DNA of 42,322 nt. Source: a virus. The notes under the pieces were generated by a model. It saw nothing but the letters and a program-made list of their open reading frames with translations. It did no database searches and was not told the DNA's origin. Shown here in pieces: positions 17,997 through 26,158 of the stretch (positions are counted from its first letter, which is position 1; the number at the start of each line of letters is the position of its first letter). The position numbers and the translations under genes are program-made. Location of the stretch: IMG/VR virus record IMGVR_UViG_3300010885_021009, positions 1-42,322 of that record; one strand, written 5' to 3'.

Positions 17997-20900
17997 ATGA
18001 CGTTTGCTTACGCAGCCACGGCGACAGGTACGGCTATTACCGGGTCTATTTCCGGCATTACGCTGACTGTGACCTCTGTTACAGGAACAATTTATCTATA
18101 TTCAACTTTAAGTGGTTCTGGCATCACGACTTGCCGCATTCTGTATCAGCAGAGTGGTACGGCTGGAGGTGCAGGAAACTATGTCATCGATACATCGCAG
18201 ACCGTCGCATCATTCACGGGTGCGACATCAACTGAAACGGTAATCAATCAAACTGGCACTGACACTTCTTTGGCCGGCGCGACGGGTTTAACAGGCGTTA
18301 CCACAACCGCACTTGATTCTTCAGGTGGGTTCACAATTTACAATTTTGGTTTTAATAGATTAAATATAAACGGCACGTTGTCGATTGGAGTCACAACCCC
18401 ATACGAACAGCTTGTGATCGGCTCACCTTACACGCAAACCGGGGGCATAACACTAAACGCCTATGTGCAAGTTCTTGCAACAGGCACGCTCAACCTTGGC
18501 GCAACCGAAACTGCGGGTAGTGTTTCGGACGGCTATCAAAGTAATGTTCTCATTTATCAGCCCGGCTCAGGCTACGGCTCACCACAAAGCCAAGGCCTAA
18601 CTGCTTCAAGCAATAATTTTTCTGGAGCATTTTTTGGCATTTACTCAGGTGGTACGGTTAATTGGAAATATGGAACAATTAGTTGCTGGGGCGGTATTGG
18701 GTTCAACACCACGGCAAACGTCAATATCGGCGTATCGGGTTCACGGCAAAAGCCTGTTCTTGATTACTCGCGCACACGACAAGCAGGTAGCACGACAAAC
18801 ACCCAAGCTGTTTATAATTTTGGCACAACCAACCTTTACGGATTAGTGCTTCAAGGCGGTTCTCTTGGAACGACGGGTGCCTATGGTGCAACGTGGGCGC
18901 AGCTTAAAGCACCGACTAACTTTATCGGCTTTGAGCCTCGTTTTTGTTACTCAGGTTTCTCGGGTTCGACTGCAATTCCCGCAGGAACGTACACAATTTC
19001 AAATTATGCCGGAAACTACGGCGGCACTTGTGACATTTCCAAGAGATCAACCACCGCGGTAACTTATAACTTCAAGAATAGTGCGCTTGGCACTGCTTTG
19101 GTTGTTGCGGCCAACGCTTCAACGGGCAATTTCCTTGTCAATGCTTATCAAGATTTGACGGTGACAGGGTACACGGGCGCGATTGTTTGCTTCCAAGACT
19201 CATCAAACGTCTTTTATCAAGCCACGGCGACAAGCGGCACCGCGTCTTTCACGAACATCTTATTAGGCGCACAGCTTAATTATTTGACCGCTGTATGGAC
19301 CCAATACTTTGGCGCAAGCGACATAGCAACGATTAGCCAGTGGGCTTATGATCAGCAATATGGATCTGCTTCGGTGCAACTGCGTGGTGTTGGCGGTACG
19401 ACTTCGAACTTGCTTTCTGTAACGGACTCAAACGTCACTCTGTCGCAAACAGCGGCGAACACAATTTTGGCAAGTAATTTTACGGTTAACTCAACGACGG
19501 GAACGATCACGGTTCGTGCAAGTTCAACGCTTGACCAACTGTACGACGCCTTAAAAGCGTGGAAATGCACTGCCACACAAGCAAACCTAATTTACCCAAC
19601 AATCTCGACCCAACCCGTTACTGCGAGTGGCACCACGCTTTCAACCGCGATGAGCATCGTTGTGAACAGCGGGGCGACATTAAGCGCCGGAACAAAGTTT
19701 ACATCAATCACATCTTCTGGAACCGTGACAAGTGCAGGTACTATCGCGTGTAATGTGACTAGCTCCGTCACAAGCACAGGGACGATTTCAAGCGGCGTTA
19801 CGATCACGGGTAGCGTAGCGCAGGCTACTCCGATCAACTTGTCTGGCGTCACTATTGTCGGAAATCTAACTTACAACACCGCTTCTGCTACAACTGTCAC
19901 ATTCACTAGCACATCGGTAAGCGGGACCGTCAGCAATAGCGGTGTGGGTGCGGTAATTATCAAACTTTCCAGCAGTTCTGTCGGAACCGTTGGTTCAAAT
20001 GTCACAACGCAGTTGGTGACAGGAATTGCCCTAACGCTTGCCTCTGGGCTTCAGGTTTATGTGGCCAACGGATCGGGAACGCAAGTCGCCTATGTCTCGT
20101 CGAGCAGCACGACTTATGCGCTTGATACCACCGGCGGAACTGGAACATGGACCGTTAAGGTCACGGGATATGGCTATTACTCGCAGTCCTACACCTTCAC
20201 TCCAGCTACATCGGGCTTGAGCGCCGCGGTATCGTTAGCGACTGATCCTTATATTACGCAGGCAACGAAGGCCACAGTCGCGGCGTACACTAGCCTAGCT
20301 AATGCGGATCAGACCTATGATTACGCAGCCTACTGGGAGACAACTAACACGGGCATCGCGACAGCCCGTGTTGCGTCAAAGGTCGCTTCTCAAGTCGGGC
20401 TTGGGTCATATAACATTGCGTTGAATAGTTCGGCAGGCTCGGTCTGGTCCCTGTCCGCCGGAACAGTCACCATTAAAGCCGCCACATTCTCCGGCGGCTC
20501 AACCATGACGGGTGGTATCTACACTACAGGGACAGTAAGCCTTGACAGTGGTATAACCTACACCACAAGCTTAACTGCCTCGACCATCACGAATGCCGGA
20601 ACGCTTACAGGCACGTTGATCGGCGCTGTAGTTAATACCGGAACAATTAATTCATGTTCCATCACAGGTAGTGTGAGCCAGGCTACCCCAACTAATCTGA
20701 CCAGCACGACCATCACTGGAAGTTTGACTTACAACACTGGGTCGGCGATTGCGGTCACTTACACAAGTTCATCCATCACCGGAACGGTTTCCAATTCTGG
20801 AATTGCGACGGTAACGATCAACCTGTCAAGCAGTACGATTGGAACAGTTGGTTCAAATGTTTCATCGCGCCAACTCACCTATCTAAACTTAAATGGTTTG

Positions 20901-22508
20901 ACGGCAGGGTCTCAGATTTATGTCGCAAATGGTTCTGGCACACAGGTTGATTATGTCAGTAGCTCTGGCACTAGCTACAGCCTACTGACAAGCGGTTATA
21001 CCGGAACGTGGACGTGGAAGGTTACGAATTACGGGTATACTTCCCAATCCGGCACTCACTCCCCAGCCGTTGCGACCACGACTACCACAGTCTCGCTTGT
21101 TGCTGACGCCTTCATTACGCAAGCGACAAAAGCCACAGTGGCCGCGTATACGACGCTACAAAATCCTGACCGTGTTTACGACTATGCAGCGTACTGGGAA
21201 ACGACCAATGTGGGCATTCCGACCGCACGAGTCATTAGCAAGGCAGCAACCTATGCCAGCGCGGGATCGTATCCGCTTGTTCTAACCACGTCGGGTTCGC
21301 CTTGGTCGCTTGCTTCTGGAATTTTGACACTCAATGTCACAAGTTCGTTTGTTGGCGGGTCAACAATGACAGGTGGTATTGTCACGACAGGAGCGATCAC
21401 GGATAACGCGCAGCCTAGCTCATCTGGTACATACGGCGCGATTTCAGGAAATACGATTGCCATATCATCGGTCAATTACCAGCCCTTGATTGCCACAACT
21501 AGCATTAGCGGTTTCCCCACAACGGGAGCGTTCAGCAGCGGCGGTTCAATCAACTTTGGCTCCGGTACATCGATCACGCCAACAGGAACTTTGACGGCTT
21601 CCTCGACTGCGTTTTCAGGCACTTTAAATTTGAGCACGTCAATCGCTCGCATCGTTACGCTGACCGATTGCACATCTTCCGGTCTTACCATCAATGCAAC
21701 TGGCGGCGGAACGGTCACAGTGAAATGCTACGGCACGACAGATGCCACGACCATCACGGCGGGGACGAATGTTACTGTTGTCAAGATTGCTCCAATTACT
21801 GCTCCGAACCTAATCTCAGGTTCTCGCGTTCGTCTTTATAACGACACCGATGGCGTAGAAATCTATAATGGGGTTCTGTCGAGCAATGGATTTAGCTATG
21901 AGTACACATGGACGACTAATAAAAACGTCACGTTGACGGCGACGTATTGTTCTGGGTTAGTTGCCAAACTAGGAATATCAGCTTCGGGTATTATATCATC
22001 AACGGGGGTTGTTTTCCTTGACTCTCAAAGCGAGGATACCGTCTATACGTCATACGGGATTGATGGTAGCACGGTTACAGAATACGCGGCCGACTACGTG
22101 AATGATGAAATCAATCTTGTCATGGCAAGCGATTTTACAGGCGCGTCGTTATATTCCTGGTGGGTGTATAACCTTACCTCTGAACTCGGAATCAGAGATT
22201 TCTTTGGTGGCGTTACAGCGAAAGATTCGGCTAACATCCGGTTCAATGCCGATGTGATATCGCTTCGCCTTGATAACGTCACATCGACCAATTTAATTCA
22301 AACGGACAATATCAGAATTTACCGAAGCGATAGCGCCTATCCGGTTATTAATCCGACAACAGGAAAAGGCGGAATTGATATTAACTGGCGTTCATCGGTT
22401 TATATCGGAACGGTTGATATTGTATCGGCTCTTGAGCCAGACCTCACTATCATTAACGAAGGCGTCAAAAAAGCAAGCCTTCTCATTCCTCATACAACCT
22501 CAATTTAA
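17997..22508 (+). CDS. Giant repeat-containing tail fibre / adhesin (1,503 residues)
   Basis: This is the largest gene of the genome. The protein is dominated by Ser, Thr, Gly and Val and reads as a long beta-structured fibre. Its first 80 residues form a small module that also occurs inside the hub protein (GSISG...SQTVAS). A repeat of about 287 residues occurs twice, around 19809-20537 and 20667-21398, each copy with VSNSG, TVGSNV, YVANGSGTQV, QATKATVAAYT and GGSTMTGG. Residues after about 1,250 form a different C-terminal domain ending near LIPHTTSI. No signal peptide is seen. A host-surface adhesin is inferred. Confidence 0.85.
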   Translation: MTFAYAATATGTAITGSISGITLTVTSVTGTIYLYSTLSGSGITTCRILYQQSGTAGGAGNYVIDTSQTVASFTGATSTETVINQTGTDTSLAGATGLTGVTTTALDSSGGFTIYNFGFNRLNINGTLSIGVTTPYEQLVIGSPYTQTGGITLNAYVQVLATGTLNLGATETAGSVSDGYQSNVLIYQPGSGYGSPQSQGLTASSNNFSGAFFGIYSGGTVNWKYGTISCWGGIGFNTTANVNIGVSGSRQKPVLDYSRTRQAGSTTNTQAVYNFGTTNLYGLVLQGGSLGTTGAYGATWAQLKAPTNFIGFEPRFCYSGFSGSTAIPAGTYTISNYAGNYGGTCDISKRSTTAVTYNFKNSALGTALVVAANASTGNFLVNAYQDLTVTGYTGAIVCFQDSSNVFYQATATSGTASFTNILLGAQLNYLTAVWTQYFGASDIATISQWAYDQQYGSASVQLRGVGGTTSNLLSVTDSNVTLSQTAANTILASNFTVNSTTGTITVRASSTLDQLYDALKAWKCTATQANLIYPTISTQPVTASGTTLSTAMSIVVNSGATLSAGTKFTSITSSGTVTSAGTIACNVTSSVTSTGTISSGVTITGSVAQATPINLSGVTIVGNLTYNTASATTVTFTSTSVSGTVSNSGVGAVIIKLSSSSVGTVGSNVTTQLVTGIALTLASGLQVYVANGSGTQVAYVSSSSTTYALDTTGGTGTWTVKVTGYGYYSQSYTFTPATSGLSAAVSLATDPYITQATKATVAAYTSLANADQTYDYAAYWETTNTGIATARVASKVASQVGLGSYNIALNSSAGSVWSLSAGTVTIKAATFSGGSTMTGGIYTTGTVSLDSGITYTTSLTASTITNAGTLTGTLIGAVVNTGTINSCSITGSVSQATPTNLTSTTITGSLTYNTGSAIAVTYTSSSITGTVSNSGIATVTINLSSSTIGTVGSNVSSRQLTYLNLNGLTAGSQIYVANGSGTQVDYVSSSGTSYSLLTSGYTGTWTWKVTNYGYTSQSGTHSPAVATTTTTVSLVADAFITQATKATVAAYTTLQNPDRVYDYAAYWETTNVGIPTARVISKAATYASAGSYPLVLTTSGSPWSLASGILTLNVTSSFVGGSTMTGGIVTTGAITDNAQPSSSGTYGAISGNTIAISSVNYQPLIATTSISGFPTTGAFSSGGSINFGSGTSITPTGTLTASSTAFSGTLNLSTSIARIVTLTDCTSSGLTINATGGGTVTVKCYGTTDATTITAGTNVTVVKIAPITAPNLISGSRVRLYNDTDGVEIYNGVLSSNGFSYEYTWTTNKNVTLTATYCSGLVAKLGISASGIISSTGVVFLDSQSEDTVYTSYGIDGSTVTEYAADYVNDEINLVMASDFTGASLYSWWVYNLTSELGIRDFFGGVTAKDSANIRFNADVISLRLDNVTSTNLIQTDNIRIYRSDSAYPVINPTTGKGGIDINWRSSVYIGTVDIVSALEPDLTIINEGVKKASLLIPHTTSI
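19809..20537 (+). repeat. Long internal repeat of the giant fibre gene, copy 1
   Basis: Copy 1 of a diverged coding repeat, from a GSVAQATP segment to beyond GGSTMTGG. The matching points are 858 bases apart at the start (19809 and 20667) and 861 apart at GGSTMTGG (20493 and 21354), so one codon was gained or lost. Confidence 0.82.
20667..21398 (+). repeat. Long internal repeat of the giant fibre gene, copy 2
   Basis: Copy 2 of the diverged coding repeat. Highly similar blocks include YVANGSGTQV, ITQATKATVAAYT and DYAAYWETTN, with more divergence between them. Conserved and variable blocks alternate along the unit. Confidence 0.82.
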
Positions 22509-22520
22509 TTTGACACATAA

Positions 22521-22542
22521 ACCGCTTTTAAGCGGTTTTTTT
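22521..22542 (+). terminator. Intrinsic terminator after the giant fibre gene
   Basis: ACCGCTT and AAGCGGT form a 7-bp stem with a 2-base loop, followed by a run of T. The TTTTTTTATGGAGC that follows also brings the ribosome binding site of the holin gene. Confidence 0.87.
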
Positions 22543-22556
22543 ATGGAGCAAATGCA

Positions 22557-22964
22557 ATGGATTTTATGACTCTTTTGGGACCAATTACACCAATCATTAA
22601 TAAACTGATCGACATGATCCCCGATCCAAATGCTAAACAAAAGGCTCAACTTGAAATTGATACTGCCATTGCCATGGCTGATATCGAAAACCGCAAGGCT
22701 CAACTTGAAATTAATAAGGTCGAGGCTGGCAACACAAATTGGTTTGTTTCCGGTGGACGCCCTGCCGCTTTATGGGTTGGCGTTATTGGGCTTGCCTATC
22801 TTACATTAATTGAACCCTTTCTTCGTTTTATTGCGATCGTGTGCTTTCATTACAACGGGCCGTTCCCAGTTCTGGACAGCAATTTAATCATTTCGATTGT
22901 TACCTCAATTCTTGGTCTGTCGGGTTGGCGTTCGTGGGATAAGAAGAATGGGGTGGCACGATGA
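22557..22964 (+). CDS. Holin, GTA 3TM type
   Basis: This 135-residue membrane protein matches the holin type described for gene-transfer-agent release. A charged helical N-terminus (DPNAKQKAQLEIDTAIAMAD) precedes a GGRPAALWVGVIGLAYLTL segment and further hydrophobic stretches near residues 83-97 and 108-120. It would form holes in the inner membrane to release the peptidase coded next. The start is preceded by GGAGC, and its stop overlaps the endolysin start (ATGA). Confidence 0.85.
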   Translation: MDFMTLLGPITPIINKLIDMIPDPNAKQKAQLEIDTAIAMADIENRKAQLEINKVEAGNTNWFVSGGRPAALWVGVIGLAYLTLIEPFLRFIAIVCFHYNGPFPVLDSNLIISIVTSILGLSGWRSWDKKNGVAR

Positions 22965-23452
22965 TCTGGCCGCACCAGAACGACGTCATTTCCGTCTTTG
23001 GCGACCCTCGCGATCCCGATGATATCACCCGCCCGAATGCCAAATGGGAGGCGGACAACCTGGTATCGGTTAAACCGCCTTTTGCGCTTTTCTACGCCGG
23101 TCAACCCGTGCGATCCGTCCGCTGCCACCAGCTTGTCGCGACGGCCTTTACAGGAGCACTAGAAGCGATCCGTGATGCGGCGGGGGATGATATCGAGCAG
23201 CTTGAGGAATGGGGTATTACGACCTTTGGAGGCTCGTACAATTACCGCCTGATGCGCGGGCTCAATTCGCTCTCAATGCATGCGTACGGCATCGCCTTCG
23301 ACTTTGACACCGCACGCAATGGCCTTAACGATCCCGCTCCGAATTTCGGAACGATCCCAGAAATCCTGAAGGCATGGGAATCGGTCGGTGCGACATGGGG
23401 TGGGAGTTTCTCCCGGCCGGACGGGATGCATTGGCAATTTGCCAGTCTTTAA
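22961..23452 (+). CDS. Endolysin, M15 family D-Ala-D-Ala carboxypeptidase-like
   Basis: A 163-residue zinc peptidase expected to cut peptide cross-links of peptidoglycan at lysis. The metal-binding pattern is present: SMHAYGIAFDFD with H107 and D114, and DGMHWQF with H157 near the end. R54 in VRSVRCHQL and the central YNYRLMRG segment fit the fold. No signal peptide is present, so export would depend on the holin, to which it is coupled. Confidence 0.88.
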   Translation: MIWPHQNDVISVFGDPRDPDDITRPNAKWEADNLVSVKPPFALFYAGQPVRSVRCHQLVATAFTGALEAIRDAAGDDIEQLEEWGITTFGGSYNYRLMRGLNSLSMHAYGIAFDFDTARNGLNDPAPNFGTIPEILKAWESVGATWGGSFSRPDGMHWQFASL

Positions 23453-23478
23453 CCACATAAGTCGAAGGAATTTCAATA

Positions 23479-23799
23479 ATGCTTGATGGTCCTTTTTGGC
23501 TCCCATTTTTTGGCGTGGCCTTGACCGCCTTTGGCGGAATGATTGGCGCGGTGATTGCCCGCCGTCCTGCCATGAAGCAGGCGGAAACATCGGAAAACGC
23601 AATTATTTTTGAGGGTTTTAAAGCCCTCATGGAGCAGCTTCAAAATCAAAATCATGCTTTGGCCGAAAAAGTAGAACATCTTTCGCAAGAGGTGGCGGAC
23701 CTCGGAACTCATATCGATATGCTGAACGCAGAGCTTCGGCGCCATAATATCGAACCGCCGGTGAGAAAACGCAAACCGGCTGAAAGGAGAGCGGCATGA
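23479..23799 (+). CDS. Small membrane protein with coiled coil (spanin-like or accessory lysis)
   Basis: The 106-residue protein has one N-terminal membrane segment (about residues 7-27, FWLPFFGVALTAFGGMIGAV) followed by a long helix with heptad pattern (ALMEQLQNQNHALAEKVEHL...VADLGTHIDMLNAEL) and a basic end. This is the topology of an inner-membrane spanin subunit, and it lies just after the endolysin, but no nested lipoprotein partner was found. A second holin or antiholin is the alternative. Confidence 0.68.
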   Translation: MLDGPFWLPFFGVALTAFGGMIGAVIARRPAMKQAETSENAIIFEGFKALMEQLQNQNHALAEKVEHLSQEVADLGTHIDMLNAELRRHNIEPPVRKRKPAERRAA

Positions 23800-25040
23800 C
23801 ACAGAAACCTTTGAGCCAAGCCCAAAAAGATGAGGCTATTGCCGCTGTAAAGGCTGCAAATGGCAATATCACCAAAGCTGCTAGGGCGCTAAACATGCCG
23901 CGTGGCACGCTTGCCAGTAGACTTCGCGCTCCTGTGCCAAGAGGTGAATCCACGCCCGTCGAAAACCGGCGCGAGGTGCATGACAGTTCTTTCTGGCGGT
24001 TGCGCGCCAAAGAGCACGAAAACCATTTGGCCAAAGCCGAAAGCCTGATTGAGCAGTTGAGCGGGGTTCGATCGATGCGCATTCTTCCGCCCGATTGGTT
24101 GCTCACCAAACCAACGGGCGGCAAGCGTGGGCGATCCGTCATTGGTCTTTTGCTCACCGACATCCACGCAGGTGAAGTGATCGCTTCTGATGAAGTGCTG
24201 GGCCTCAACGAATTCAACATTACCGTGTGCCGCGACCGTTTGCGCCGCTATTTTGCCGCTGTCTGCGAGGTGGGTGCCCGATGGGGCTCAGACACCACCA
24301 TTCAAGGCGCTGTCTTGAACCTTGGCGGCGATCTAATCTCGGGTGATATTCACGAGGAACTTCGTATCACAAACGAATTGACGGCGCATGAGCAGGTACG
24401 CTTTGCGGTTGAGGAAATTATTGCAGGTATCAAGCATTTAAAGCGCGCTTTTCGCCGCGTGCATGTGCCTTCCGTGCCCGGAAACCATGGCCGGACAACA
24501 ATGAGGCCGACTGCAAAACTCTATTCAAGATTGTCCTACGACACGATGATTGCGCAGATGGTGGCAGATCATTTTGCCGGGGACGATGATGTGACGTTTC
24601 AAATTACGGCGGCACCGGATGCGGTGTATCCGGTACTCGGGTTCACCCATTTGCTCACCCATGGCGACAAAATGGGCACCGGCGGCGGGCAGGGCTTTGC
24701 CGGGCCGGTCTTGCCCATCGTCCGCGGCACCAAGAAAGTGGAAGCGCAACAAGCGCGGGCCGGTCGACGGCCTGATCTGATTCTGCACGGGCATTACCAT
24801 ACCTCGGCCAACCCGGGAGCCGTGCTTTCGAATGGATCTGTTCCAGGCTACTCGGAATATGGCCACGGCCTGCGCGCCGCCATCGAGCCGCCCCAACAAT
24901 GGGCCTATCTGGTGCATGAAAGATGGGGCTTGCGCGAACGGGCGGAAATCAAACTCTCGGACCCAAGCAAACTCGAATTGCCACGCGTTCGCATTCCGGC
25001 GGTGATGGCAAATTCTACAACAAGATTGGCGGCTGCATGA
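23796..25040 (+). CDS. Metallophosphoesterase with N-terminal HTH
   Basis: A 414-residue protein. Residues 8-45 form a helix-turn-helix of the type seen in fis-like or resolvase-like domains (GNITKAARALNMPRGTLASR). From about 115 on it has the calcineurin-like phosphoesterase motifs: DIH (D122, H124), GGD (D179), GNHGR (229-233), HGD near 287 and GHYH near 337. It would act on DNA or nucleotides using two metal ions. It overlaps the membrane protein gene by four bases, so it is part of the late operon although its role there is not clear. Confidence 0.82.
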   Translation: MTQKPLSQAQKDEAIAAVKAANGNITKAARALNMPRGTLASRLRAPVPRGESTPVENRREVHDSSFWRLRAKEHENHLAKAESLIEQLSGVRSMRILPPDWLLTKPTGGKRGRSVIGLLLTDIHAGEVIASDEVLGLNEFNITVCRDRLRRYFAAVCEVGARWGSDTTIQGAVLNLGGDLISGDIHEELRITNELTAHEQVRFAVEEIIAGIKHLKRAFRRVHVPSVPGNHGRTTMRPTAKLYSRLSYDTMIAQMVADHFAGDDDVTFQITAAPDAVYPVLGFTHLLTHGDKMGTGGGQGFAGPVLPIVRGTKKVEAQQARAGRRPDLILHGHYHTSANPGAVLSNGSVPGYSEYGHGLRAAIEPPQQWAYLVHERWGLRERAEIKLSDPSKLELPRVRIPAVMANSTTRLAAA

Positions 25041-25630
25041 TGAAGCCTCTCTTGATTGGCCTGATGGGCTATGCGGGCTCGGGCAAGAGCACTGTGGCGC
25101 GTATCCTGATGGAACATCACGGTTTCGCGTATGGCCGCTTTGCCGGTCCGCTGAAGGCCATGCTTGCGGCGCTCCTGCATAATGCGGGCGAGAACGCGGA
25201 AACCATTGAGCGCATGATCGACGGGAACTTGAAAGATTTACCATCACCGGCGCTCTCCGGCCGCTCCCCGCGCCATGCGATGCAGACACTTGGCACCGAA
25301 TGGGGCAGGGACTGCATGGCACCGGATTTCTGGCTTGATCAAGCCGAGGCAGGAATAGACCGGCATTTATCCGACGGCATCCCTGTGGTGCTCGACGATG
25401 TGCGATTTGGAAACGAGGCCGATCTCATTCGCGCTAAGGGTGGCGTTGTGTTGCTTGTCAAACGGCCCGGTATTGGTCCGGTCAACCAGCATGTGAGCGA
25501 CAATATCGCCATTAAACCCGATGGCGTATTGCTCAACGATGGCCCTATTCAGGTCTTGCAAGCCCGCGTTCAAGGTTGGGTTGATCGCTTGTCCCGATCT
25601 TGCCAAACAACTCTAAAATTGGTAGGGTAA
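25037..25630 (+). CDS. Deoxynucleoside monophosphate kinase
   Basis: The 197-residue kinase phosphorylates dNMPs to dNDPs to feed phage DNA synthesis. The P-loop GYAGSGKST is at residues 11-19. The later LGTEWGRDCMAPDFWLD segment and VVLDDVRFGNEADLIRAKGG correspond to the substrate-binding and Walker B-like parts of phage dNMP kinases. The longer open frame from 24923 overlaps the previous gene; ATG 25037 gives the right N-terminus and an ATGA overlap. It is the last gene of the late operon. Confidence 0.88.
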   Translation: MMKPLLIGLMGYAGSGKSTVARILMEHHGFAYGRFAGPLKAMLAALLHNAGENAETIERMIDGNLKDLPSPALSGRSPRHAMQTLGTEWGRDCMAPDFWLDQAEAGIDRHLSDGIPVVLDDVRFGNEADLIRAKGGVVLLVKRPGIGPVNQHVSDNIAIKPDGVLLNDGPIQVLQARVQGWVDRLSRSCQTTLKLVG

Positions 25631-25641
25631 TTTTTAACAAC

Positions 25642-25688
25642 ACCCGCCACGCCTCTCAACGATGCGCACCACGGCGGGTTACTTTTTC
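25642..25688 (+). terminator. Terminator candidate at the end of the late operon
   Basis: ACCCGCC (25642-25648) pairs with GGCGGGT (25673-25679), with a 24-base loop and then a TACTTTTTC tail. The same stem sequence, with a shorter loop, is used in the terminator before the small terminase gene (40397). Confidence 0.65.
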
Positions 25689-25829
25689 AAAGTTCGTGCC
25701 GTCCGTTTTCGGAAGTGAAGCCTAGATTGAAGCTGGCATAGGGCCGATAGCCATTGATCTATCGGGGTTCGATCACAGACTGAAATGGATAGCTGGCAGG
25801 GTAACGCCTGTTCGACACGAAGCCTACAC
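25689..25829 (+). other. Gene-free stretch, possible small RNA
   Basis: No convincing reading frame is present between the two terminators. CCGATAG (25744-25750) and CTATCGG (25759-25765) make a perfect 7-bp hairpin, and the next strong structure is the terminator at 25830. A short structured transcript is possible, but I found no promoter that clearly supports it. Confidence 0.3.
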
Positions 25830-25865
25830 GCCGCCTCGGGAAACCGGGGCGGCTTTATTTTTTTA
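25830..25865 (+). terminator. Strong intrinsic terminator near attP
   Basis: GCCGCC (25830-25835) pairs with GGCGGC (25848-25853), the stem extended by CGG/CCG around GAAA, followed by TTTATTTTTTT. It isolates the attP region from late transcription. Confidence 0.85.
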
Positions 25866-25894
25866 AACATTCCTGTAATCCCGGATAGTTGCCA

Positions 25895-25924
25895 GACCAT
25901 TTTCCTGAAGTCAAGAAAATGGTC
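25895..25924. repeat. 10-bp inverted repeat beside attP
   Basis: GACCATTTTC (25895-25904) and GAAAATGGTC (25915-25924) form a perfect inverted repeat with a 10-base spacer. Its right arm lies in an 18-base sequence (25906-25923) that recurs with 16 of 18 matches at 25971-25988. It may bind an accessory protein such as IHF or excisionase. Confidence 0.55.
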
Positions 25925-25938
25925 AAATCGTCCGGAAT

Positions 25939-25961
25939 ATCTGCCCGCATATCTGCCCGCA
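25939..25961 (+). promoter_or_regulatory. Candidate integrase arm sites, left pair
   Basis: ATCTGCCCGCA occurs at 25939-25949 and again at 25951-25961, in direct orientation and 12 bases apart. The same core is repeated twice on the other side of the tRNA-like core, as expected for arm-type sites of a tyrosine integrase. Confidence 0.55.
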
Positions 25962-26007
25962 CCATATCGGTGACGTCAACAAAATGGTGCTAAGTTATTG
26001 AAAAGAT

Positions 26008-26056
26008 TGGTGGGCCCGGCAGGACTCGAACCTGCAACCAGACCGTTATGAGCGGT
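26008..26056 (-). other. attP: attP core: 3' half of a CAU-anticodon tRNA
   Basis: On the minus strand this is the 3' part of a tRNA: anticodon stem ACCG/CGGT around a CTCATAA loop (anticodon CAT, 26048-26050), T arm GCAGG-TTCGAGT-CCTGC, acceptor strand CGGGCCC, discriminator A and CCA. The acceptor end suggests tRNA-Ile2 (lysidine type). No 5' half is present, so it is not a tRNA gene but the shared sequence that would restore the host gene after integration. The homology seems to begin in the anticodon stem, because the fifth stem pair is lost. Confidence 0.82.
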
Positions 26057-26136
26057 ATCAGTTTGCACAAAAAGCGTTATTTTTCAACAAATTTCATTCC
26101 GTAAAATCGTCCTAAATCATGTTTTGTTCACGGGTT

Positions 26137-26158
26137 ATCTGCCCGTTATCTGCCCGCA
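26137..26158 (+). promoter_or_regulatory. Candidate integrase arm sites, right pair
   Basis: ATCTGCCCG occurs at 26137-26145 and, extended to ATCTGCCCGCA, at 26148-26158, in the same orientation as the left pair and 11 bases apart. The second copy overlaps the 3' end of the integrase gene. Confidence 0.55.

Noticed and set aside
25764-25775. T-arm-like GGTTCGATC as part of a tRNA in the 25.7 kb gap
   Set aside because: No cloverleaf can be built around it; only one 7-bp hairpin nearby is convincing.
26008-26056. A complete tRNA gene
   Set aside because: Only the anticodon, T arm and acceptor 3' strand are present. The D arm and 5' acceptor strand are missing, so it is an attP core.
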